This document shows, one piece after another, positions 52,970-62,400 of a stretch of DNA of 64,000 nt. Source of the stretch: Flavobacterium aerium (lineage in GTDB: Bacteria > Bacteroidota > Bacteroidia > Flavobacteriales > Flavobacteriaceae); contig NZ_JARQWR010000005.1 of NCBI RefSeq assembly GCF_030766725.1, forward strand, positions 62,001 to 126,000, written 5' to 3'. The position numbers and the translations under genes are program-made. The notes beneath the pieces were generated by a model. It was given only the letters and a program-made list of their open reading frames with translations. It was not told the DNA's origin and did no database searches. Within the stretch, counting starts at the first letter, position 1. Every line of letters starts with the position of its first letter.

Positions 52970-55900
52970 ATGAAAAGTCCTAAAGAAATAATTTCTGAAT
53001 TAAGAGCAGAGAATATTAAGCTTATCCTGAAAGATAAAAACATTGAAATTTTATCTTTAGGAAATAAGTTATTGCCAGCTCAAATAGAATTAATTAAAGC
53101 GAATAAAGCAATATTAATTGATTATTTGACATCATTTAATTCAGAGCAAAATACTATTCAACCCGTTACTATATCTGAAAATTATCCTTTATCAGATGCC
53201 CAAAAAGGAATATGGTTGTTTTCTCAATACTATAAAGATTCCGGCGCATATAATATGCCATACTTTATGAATTTAGAAGGGAATTATAATATTGAAGTGC
53301 TTAAAAAATCTATTTATGCACTTTTGGATCGCCATGAAATACTAAGAACAGTATTTAAAGAAGATGCAAATGGAGAAATAAAACAATGGATTTTACCAAA
53401 GGAAGCAATAAAATTTAACATCGCATACAAAGATTTTCAAAAAGAACATAATGTTGAAGAATTAGTAAACGCCTATGTAAAAGAAAATAGTTATAAAAAA
53501 TTTGACCTTGAAAACGGTCCATTGCTTAGAGTTACCATTATCCAAACTGATATTGACAATTATTTACTATACTATAACATTCATCATATTATAAGCGATG
53601 ATTGGTCTATGGAAGTAGTAATAAACCGTGATATTAGAGAATATTACAATGCTTTTCTAGAAGATAAAAACATAGAACTACCAGAATTAATAACTCAGTA
53701 CAAAGACTATGCGGTATGGGAATTAGAAATGTCAAAAGATGAGAGTTTTGAAGGCCACAAGAAATATTGGTTGGATCAATTTAAAGGAGATTTACCAGTT
53801 ATAGACTTGTATAGCTCTAAGTTAAGACCTAAGATCAAAACTAACAATGGTGTATCAATAGGGACTTTATTATCTTCAACGATAATGGAACGTTTAGCTG
53901 ACTATAGAAAAGAGAATAGAGGTACCTTATTCACACAGTTATTAACCGTATTAAACATATTATTATACAGATACACAAATCAGAAAGATATCATAATAGG
54001 AGTTCCAATAGCCAATAGAAGTCATTCTAATTTGGAGAATCAAATAGGACTGTATGTAGAAACTATAGCATTGCGAACTAAAACTATAGAAGAAGAAAAT
54101 TTCAAAAAATTATATGCTACTACTAGTAAAATGGTACAAGAATCTTTTCAACATAAACTGTATCCATTTACAAAACTGGTAGAAGATTTAGGGGTAGAAC
54201 AAGATTTAAGCAGAACACCTATTTTTGATATTTCCTTAACGCTTCATGAATCAAAAAATATGAGTTCAAAAGACGTTCATGAAAATCTTACTTCCGATAC
54301 ATTTATAGATTTTGGTTTTAGACCCGCAAAAAATGATATTCAATTTCATTTTGAAGAATTAACAGATGGAATCTCATTTAGAGCAATATTTAATTCAGAT
54401 GTATATGAAGTAGATATGATTGAAAATTTCATGAATCATTTCAAACAACTTACAGATGCAGTTATAGCAAAACCAGAAGCATCTTTACATAGTATTGACT
54501 TTTTGAAAGAAGAAGAAAAATATCAATTACTTTATGATTTCAATCAGACAGACTACAAGTATGAAACATTAAATGTATTAGAAGCTTTTCAAAGACAAAT
54601 ACAAGAAAATCCTGATCATGTTGCTATTGTATTTCAAGATAAAAAAATAACGTTCAAAGAATTAGACATAATCTCAAATCAATTAGCAAACTGCTTAATC
54701 AACCAATATCAAATTCAAAAGGAAGATCTAGTAGGGGTTTTATTAGACAGAAGTGAATGGATGGTAATTGCTATTTTAGGGATCTTAAAATCTGGAGGGG
54801 CTTATGTACCAATAGATACAAATTATCCAGTAGAAAGAAAAGAAAATATCATAAAGGACGCCAATGTAAAAATACTACTTACAGAAGTAAATTATATTTT
54901 CGATTATAACTTTTATGAAGGAGTAATCTTTGCAGTAGATGTAGAATTTAATGCTGATGAATTCGACTCAATATTACCTGAAGTTGCTATTGCTCCAAAT
55001 GATTTAGCATATGTGATATATACTTCAGGATCAACAGGAACTCCAAAAGGCGTAATGATTGAGCACAAAGGAATTATCAATTTAGCACTCAATCAACAAA
55101 AAGAAATTGGAATTACTAATCAAGATATAATACTACAATTTGCTTCTATTTCTTTTGATGCTTTCGGGTGGGAATTATATGCCTCCCTAATTTCAGGAAG
55201 TACCTTAGTAATAACTACTAAAAAAGTAATAGGCTCAGCAGAAGAATTAGCAACATTGATACAAAAAGAACAAATCACAATTGCAACACTACCTCCTTCA
55301 TATCAAATATCATTACAAGATAATATTCATTTTTTTGATTCGCTAAGAATACTAATTTCTGCGGGGGAAGCCCTCTGTATGAAAGTGACGAAAAAATTTC
55401 AAGAAAAAGGAATTACAATAATCAATGCCTACGGACCGTCGGAAAATACGGTTTGTGCAACAATGACGAATTCACCATTTATTAATGAACATCGAGCTAG
55501 CATAGGTAAACCATTGCCAAATGTAAAAGCATATGTATTAGATGCATATAATAACGTGTGCCCAATTGGAGTAGCAGGAGAACTATGCATTTCTGGTATA
55601 CAAGTAGCAAGAGGATATTTTAATCAACCAGAATTATCTCAAGAAAAATTTATAAAACATCCTTTTGATACAAATGCAACTTCACGATTATACAAAACAG
55701 GAGATGTTTGTAGATATCTTTCAGATGGAAATATTGAGTTCATAGAGAGAATAGACAATCAAATAAAAATAAGAGGACATCGTGTTGAACTTGGAGAAAT
55801 TGAGCAAGTAATTTTGATGGATGAAGAAGTAAAACAAGTCGTTGTTGATGTTAAAGAATTTTCAAATAATAAACTGATTGTTGCCTATATAATGACCAAT

Positions 55901-56350
55901 AAAGAAGTAGATAAAAAAGCCTTGCAATTACGTTTAAAAAAGATACTTCCAAATTATATGTTGCCAAGTTACTACGTGAATATTGATGTAATTCCACTCA
56001 CTGAAAATGGCAAAATTGATAAGAATAAACTACCAAAAATAAATGAAGATGATCTTATTAAAGAAAAATATGTTGCACCAACAAATGAAATAGAAGAACA
56101 ATTAGTAAACATTTGGAGAGAAATCTTAGTAATTGATACTATAGGAATCATTGATGATTTCTTTTCACTAGGAGGACAAAGTTTAAAACTAATGCGTCTC
56201 AAAAATGAATACCATAAAATATTCAACATCAAAATAGATATAAACGATTTATTTGATAAAAATACCATTCAGAAAACAGCAGAATTTATCCAGTTTATTA
56301 ATCAACAAAAAGAAGTAGATGTTACGGATTTAAACGAAATAGAAATCTAA
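52970..56350 (+). CDS. Nonribosomal peptide synthetase, one module (TubC-C-A-T), Phe predicted
   Basis: The 1126-residue protein has residues 1-52 as a TubC docking domain (IISELRAENIKLILKDKNIEI). C is about 62-510 with HHIISDD at 205-211; the last Gly of HHxxxDG is Asp here. A is about 535-990, with the TSGSTGTPKG loop near 685, and T has Ser1071 in SLGGQSL. Specificity residues DAWTIAAVC match the phenylalanine code of gramicidin S/tyrocidine synthetases (DAWTIAA(I/V)C). The hydroxylase gene directly upstream suggests that Phe is beta-hydroxylated on this carrier. The ATG at 52970 fits the docking domain start. Confidence 0.92.
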   Translation: MKSPKEIISELRAENIKLILKDKNIEILSLGNKLLPAQIELIKANKAILIDYLTSFNSEQNTIQPVTISENYPLSDAQKGIWLFSQYYKDSGAYNMPYFMNLEGNYNIEVLKKSIYALLDRHEILRTVFKEDANGEIKQWILPKEAIKFNIAYKDFQKEHNVEELVNAYVKENSYKKFDLENGPLLRVTIIQTDIDNYLLYYNIHHIISDDWSMEVVINRDIREYYNAFLEDKNIELPELITQYKDYAVWELEMSKDESFEGHKKYWLDQFKGDLPVIDLYSSKLRPKIKTNNGVSIGTLLSSTIMERLADYRKENRGTLFTQLLTVLNILLYRYTNQKDIIIGVPIANRSHSNLENQIGLYVETIALRTKTIEEENFKKLYATTSKMVQESFQHKLYPFTKLVEDLGVEQDLSRTPIFDISLTLHESKNMSSKDVHENLTSDTFIDFGFRPAKNDIQFHFEELTDGISFRAIFNSDVYEVDMIENFMNHFKQLTDAVIAKPEASLHSIDFLKEEEKYQLLYDFNQTDYKYETLNVLEAFQRQIQENPDHVAIVFQDKKITFKELDIISNQLANCLINQYQIQKEDLVGVLLDRSEWMVIAILGILKSGGAYVPIDTNYPVERKENIIKDANVKILLTEVNYIFDYNFYEGVIFAVDVEFNADEFDSILPEVAIAPNDLAYVIYTSGSTGTPKGVMIEHKGIINLALNQQKEIGITNQDIILQFASISFDAFGWELYASLISGSTLVITTKKVIGSAEELATLIQKEQITIATLPPSYQISLQDNIHFFDSLRILISAGEALCMKVTKKFQEKGITIINAYGPSENTVCATMTNSPFINEHRASIGKPLPNVKAYVLDAYNNVCPIGVAGELCISGIQVARGYFNQPELSQEKFIKHPFDTNATSRLYKTGDVCRYLSDGNIEFIERIDNQIKIRGHRVELGEIEQVILMDEEVKQVVVDVKEFSNNKLIVAYIMTNKEVDKKALQLRLKKILPNYMLPSYYVNIDVIPLTENGKIDKNKLPKINEDDLIKEKYVAPTNEIEEQLVNIWREILVIDTIGIIDDFFSLGGQSLKLMRLKNEYHKIFNIKIDINDLFDKNTIQKTAEFIQFINQQKEVDVTDLNEIEI

Positions 56351-56488
56351 TTTCAACAAGCTTCTTTTTGATCGAACAAAATACTACTCGGTATTCAAAA
56401 ACTATAATTTTTCACAATCAATATAGGTCTTAACTACTTTATTTAAAATAGTTGAGGGTAAAAAAAACGCTTCATTCTTTAAGTTTTA

Positions 56489-59400
56489 ATGCAAATAAAT
56501 ATGATAAAGTGGTTAAATACATTGGCTGAACATGGTGTGTTTTTTAAAATGCAAAATGACCAATTAAAAATTCTTTCTAGAGATAAAAGTATAGACAAAG
56601 AAATGCTTTTAGAAATAAAAGAAAAGAAAGCAGAAATAATAGCTTATTTGAAAAGTCAAAGTCATTTAATTAATGCAGAGGACCAGTTTATTAACATTCC
56701 TGCATTGGCTTCTGCAGAAAGCTATCCCCTTTCAGATGCGCAGAAGCGTATCTGGATATTATCTCAATTGGAAGAAGAATCAATAACTTATAATGTTCCT
56801 TTTCAAATTCCTTTGAAAGGAAAATATACTATTGAAAATTTAAAAAAATCCATTCATGCAGTAATTGAAAGACATGAGATTCTCAGAACAATATTCAAGC
56901 AAAATGAAGATGGAGAAGTTTGTCAATGGATTTTACAAAGTGAAGCGGCAAATTTCACAATTGATTATAAAGATTTAAGGGAGATTACTGATGCAGAAGC
57001 TCAAGTAATAGCCTATATTCAGGCAGATAGTAAAAAATCGTTCAGTTTATTTCAAGCACCCTTAATACGAGCGGGATTATTACAACTGGAAGAAGATTAT
57101 TATATTTTTTATTGCAATATGCATCATATCATTAGTGATGGTTGGTCAATGAATGTACTGATTAAAGATGTTATGACGTATTATGATGCTTTTGAGAAGA
57201 ATGAACCAGTCCTATTATCTGATTTACCAATTCAATACAAAGATTATGCTTCATGGCAACTTGCACAAATGGAAAGTGAAAGTTATTTGATACATAAAGA
57301 ATATTGGAAGAATCAATTTATTAAAGAAGTACCATTATTAGATTTTTCAACAACTAAAATACGTCCTAGTGTAAAAACTAGTAATGGAGAGAAATTTAGA
57401 ACTTACATTGATGCAGAAGGAACACGCCAATTAATGGACTTTGTACAAATGCAAGGTGGAAGTTTATTTATGGCATTATTAGCAGTAACAAATGTAGCAT
57501 TACATAAATATTCTGGTCAGGAAGAGTTTATCATTGGAACCCCAATGTCTGGAAGAGAACATAAAGACCTTGAGAATCAAATAGGATTTTATGTAAACAC
57601 ATTAGCGTTGCGAAATACAATAGAAACAACTGATAATTTCTCAACAATTTATGCCAAAGTAAAAGAAAATGCATTACAAGGATTTACACATCAAGCTTAT
57701 TCTTTTAATCGTCTCATTGAAGAATTAGACATTGCTAGAGATACAAGTAGAAATGCATTATTTGATGTAATGTTAGTGATGCAAAACAATGCAGATAAAA
57801 TAGTAAATAATACTATTCTTGAGGAAGAAATCAATACGATAAAAAATGCAGGACAAATACCAGCAAAATTTGATTTAGAGTTTACTTTCCAAGAAATAGG
57901 GGATGTAATTGACTTTTCACTTATTTACAATACTGATATTTATGATGGAGAGACAATACAACGTTTCATGAATCATTTTAAATTATTACTTAAAAATGTC
58001 ATAAAATCACCATTAAAACCCCTAAGTGGTATTGAGTACTTGGAAGAAGATGAAATAGAGCATTTACTCAATAAATTTAACGATACTTCACTTGAACTTC
58101 CGGAAGTGACTATTTTAGATGCATTTAAAACACAAATATTAAAAAGTCCTGATGCAATAGCTGTTCAATTAGAAGGAAAAAACCTTACCTACAAAGCTTT
58201 AGATGAACAATCAAACCAATTAGCAAATTGCCTTTTAGCTAAACAAATTGGACAGAATACATTGATTCCGATTGTTTTAGATCGCTCTTTAGAGATGATT
58301 GTAGTAATCCTAGGAATCTTAAAATCAGGTAATGCTTATGTACCCATAGATACATCGTTACCGAAAGACCGAATAAATTATATTATAGATGATACAATTG
58401 CAACGCTAGTAATTACAAGTTCTAAATATGAAAATACACTTAAAACAAATAGTTCTATTTCAATAGATACATTTGATTTTGAATTATATTCTTCACAAGC
58501 AGTAGAAATACAAATAAATCCTTCTCAATATTCATATTGTATTTATACATCTGGTTCAACAGGAAAACCAAAAGGTGTACTAATTACGCATGAATCATTA
58601 TTTAATTATAGTTATTATGCAAGTCAAACATACACAAAAGGTAAGCCGTTAAAATTTTTATTGTTTACCTCAATTTCTTTTGATTTAACAGTAACAAGCA
58701 TATTTACACCATTAATTACTGGAGGATCTATACAAATATTACCAGAAGATGAAAACAAATTAGGAAACCTAGACTATATCCAAAGTTTAGATTTTGATGT
58801 TATAAAATTAACACCCTCACATTTCAATGTATTACTTGAGTTTGAAATAACTAAAAAAATATTATATAAAGGAGGTGAAAAAGTCTTTATAGTTGGAGGA
58901 GAAGCATTACAAAAAGAAACTGTAAATAAAGCATTTTCTTTCTATGGAAATGCAATCACAATATGGAATGAATATGGCCCAACTGAGACTACTGTAGGAT
59001 GTATCAGTAAGCAAATCCAAAACGATGTAAATCAAGAAATTCTGATAGGAAAGCCAACAACTAATGTTCAAATATATATCCTAGATAAAGATAAAGCGAT
59101 ATTGCCAATAGGAGTTTTAGGGGAAATTTATATTGGTGGAAAACAATTAGCCAAAGGATATCTCAATAATGAAGAGCTTACTCAAGAGAAGTTTATCAAA
59201 AATCCATTTGTTGAAAATGGACGTTTATACCGCACTGGTGATTGTGGTAAATGGTTAGCAGATGGTAATCTTGTATTTGTAGGACGTATAGACAATCAAA
59301 TAAAAATAAGAGGTCACCGTATTGAATTAGGCGAAATAGAGAATACACTATTAAGCTTTGAGGGTATAAAAAATGCGGCAGTAATAGCGACAGATAATGC

Positions 59401-62400
59401 TGTAAGTCACGAAAAAGAATTATGGGCCTATATAACTAGTGATTATGAGATCAGTAGATCAGATATACAAAATCACTTATTACTTAGCTTACCCAACTAC
59501 ATGAGTCCTTCTAAGATTTTTAGATTAGAGGAGTTGCCATTAACCTCAAATGGTAAAGTAGATAAGAAAGAATTATTAAGAGTAGAGAATGCAGAATTAG
59601 CCTCAGGAGAAGCTTATATCGCTCCAAGAGGAAAAATAGAAGATGCATTAGCTTCAATTTGGTCCGAACTTTTACACAAAGACAAAGGCGAAATAGGAAT
59701 AGACGATGGATTTTTTAATGTTGGGGGGAATTCCTTAAAGATAATTGCATTAAAAACCCAAATAGAAAAAATATTACACCAAGATATTTCAGTAGCAATC
59801 TTATTTCAGAATACGACTATTCGTCAGCAAGCAGAATTTTTTGACACTACATTTTCCTCCAATTTTGAAGCAAAATTCGAAGGTAGCAGACCTCAAGATT
59901 TTAACACTACGAATGAAAATAGAGATATCGCTATTATAGGTATGTCAATAAAAACTCCAGGAGCGCGTACTATTTCGGAATATTGGAATCTTTTAGAAAA
60001 AGGGCAAGAACCCTCTTATCGCTTTACAGAAGAAGAATTATTAGCCTCAGGTGTTTCAAGGTCATTAATAAACAATAAAAACTACGTACGTTCAGGTTTC
60101 TATTTGAAAGACCGAAACTTTTTTGATGCATCCTTTTTTGGGTATATGCCATCGGAGGCTCAATTGTTAGATCCTCAAACCCGATTACTTCATGAAGTAG
60201 TTTGGTCTGCACTAGAAGATTCGGGCTATAATCCTTTAAATTATAGAGGCCTTATAGGCTTATATGCAGGTAATAAAGCAAATTTAGGTTGGCAAGCCTA
60301 CAACCTTTTAGCTGAGAATTCAGGAAAAATAGATGGATATACAGCGAGTTATTTACAAGACAAAGATTTTGCAAATTCATTAATTGCCTATAAGTTGAAT
60401 TTAAAAGGCGCTGTAAATACAGTAAATACAGCGTGTTCTACTTCATTAGTAGCGATTCATCATGCTGCAAAAAGTTTATTATCGGGAGAGAATGATCTAG
60501 CGGTAGCCGGAGGAGTTTCCTTGCAAATTGGAAGAAAAGAAGGATACATTTATCAAGAAGGAATGATCAGTTCCCCTGATGGACATACGCGAAGCTTTGA
60601 TGTCTTGGCAAGTGGTACAGTAGAGAGTGAAGGAGCAGGAGTAGTGGTATTAAAAAAATTAGATAAGGCCATCGCCGATGGAGATAACATCTTAGCGATC
60701 CTTAAAGGCAGTGCAATAAATAATGATGGAAACCGCAAAGTAGGTTATACAGCACCGAGTGTTGATGGTCAGATCGAAGTCATCAAAAAAGCACAACAAT
60801 TTTCCCAGGTAGACCCTAGAACAATAAGTTATATAGAAACCCATGGTACGGCTACAAAATTGGGAGATGTTATAGAATTTGAGGCCCTTCGTCAAGTCTT
60901 TGGTAATACGGGAGATAAGTATTGTGGATTAGGCTCTGTAAAGAGCAATATAGGGCATTTGGATACCGCTGCAGGTGTAGCTGGACTTATCAAAACAGTA
61001 TTGTGTTTACAACACCAAAAGTTAGCTCCGTCTCTGCATTTTAACACCCCAAATCCAGAACTGAGGTATGAGAATAGTAATCTATATATAAATGATACTT
61101 TAAGCCCATGGATCTCGTCCTATGATGGTCCTCGTAGAGCAGGCGTAAGTTCTTTTGGAATAGGAGGCACTAATGCTCATATAATCTTAGAAGAATATTC
61201 AATCCAAGATGAGGTTTTGAAAACAGATAAGCCACAAATTTTTACTCTTTCGGCCAAAACAGCAACAGCTTTAGAAAGATCAATAGTAGAGCTACAATCA
61301 TTTTTACAAGAGAAGGAGAGTGTTAATCTATCCAATGCGGCTTGGACCCTTCAAAGTGGAAGAACGACATTCAAACATCGGATGAGTTTCACTGCATCAG
61401 ATAGAGCAACAGCGATTGAAAGACTAGAGCAGGGCAGTTATTTCCGAAATCAGATTCATGGAGATGTGAAGAAAAAAGTTGTATTTATGTTTTCAGGACA
61501 AGGATCCCAATATGTCAATATGGGAAAAGACTTATATGCTTCTCAAGAAGTCTTTAGAGAAACGCTGGATGAATGTTTTTCCATTGCAGAGCAGATAAGC
61601 GGTAATCGCTATAAAGAGATCCTCTTCAGTGAAGATGCTAACCTAATCCATGAGACTCAAAATACGCAACCCATTCTCTTTGTGTTTGAATATGCTTTAG
61701 CCAAGCAATTGATGCATTATGGAATACAACCCGATATGATGATTGGTCATAGTATTGGGGAATATGTTGCAGCCTGTTTAAGTGGTGTGTTTTCATTAGA
61801 AGATGCTATAAAAATAGTAATTAAAAGAGGATCGATGATTCAGAGCCTTCCAAGTGGAAGTATGATAGGAGTAGGATTAAGACCAGAAATAGCAAATAAA
61901 TATACCACAGAAGCTATTTCGATAGCCACTATAAATAGTAAAGAACGTTGTACCTTCTCAGGAACAGATGAAGCTATAGCTGCTTTGTGTGAGCAACTTA
62001 CAGAGGATGGGATTTCATACCAATCCCTACAAACATCCCATGCTTTTCATTCAAGTATGATGAGGCCAATAGAAGAAGAGTTCACGAATTTTATGGAAAC
62101 TATTACAATTCATACACCAAAAATTCCTTATATCTCGAATGTTAGTGGAAAATCAATAACTATAGAAGATCTAAATCAAAAAAGTTATTGGTCAGACCAT
62201 ATTAGAAAAACGGTTCGATTTGAAGAAGGATTAGAGAATATAGTTAGTCAGGATCATGTCGTTTTAATAGAAGTTGGACCAGGTTCTACCTTGTATAATT
62301 TTGCAAGATCCTATGCGAGGCAATCAGAAACTATCCGAGCCTGTAATGTGGTAAGACACCCAAAGGAAGAAGAGAATGATACGAGCTATTTTTTAAATGG

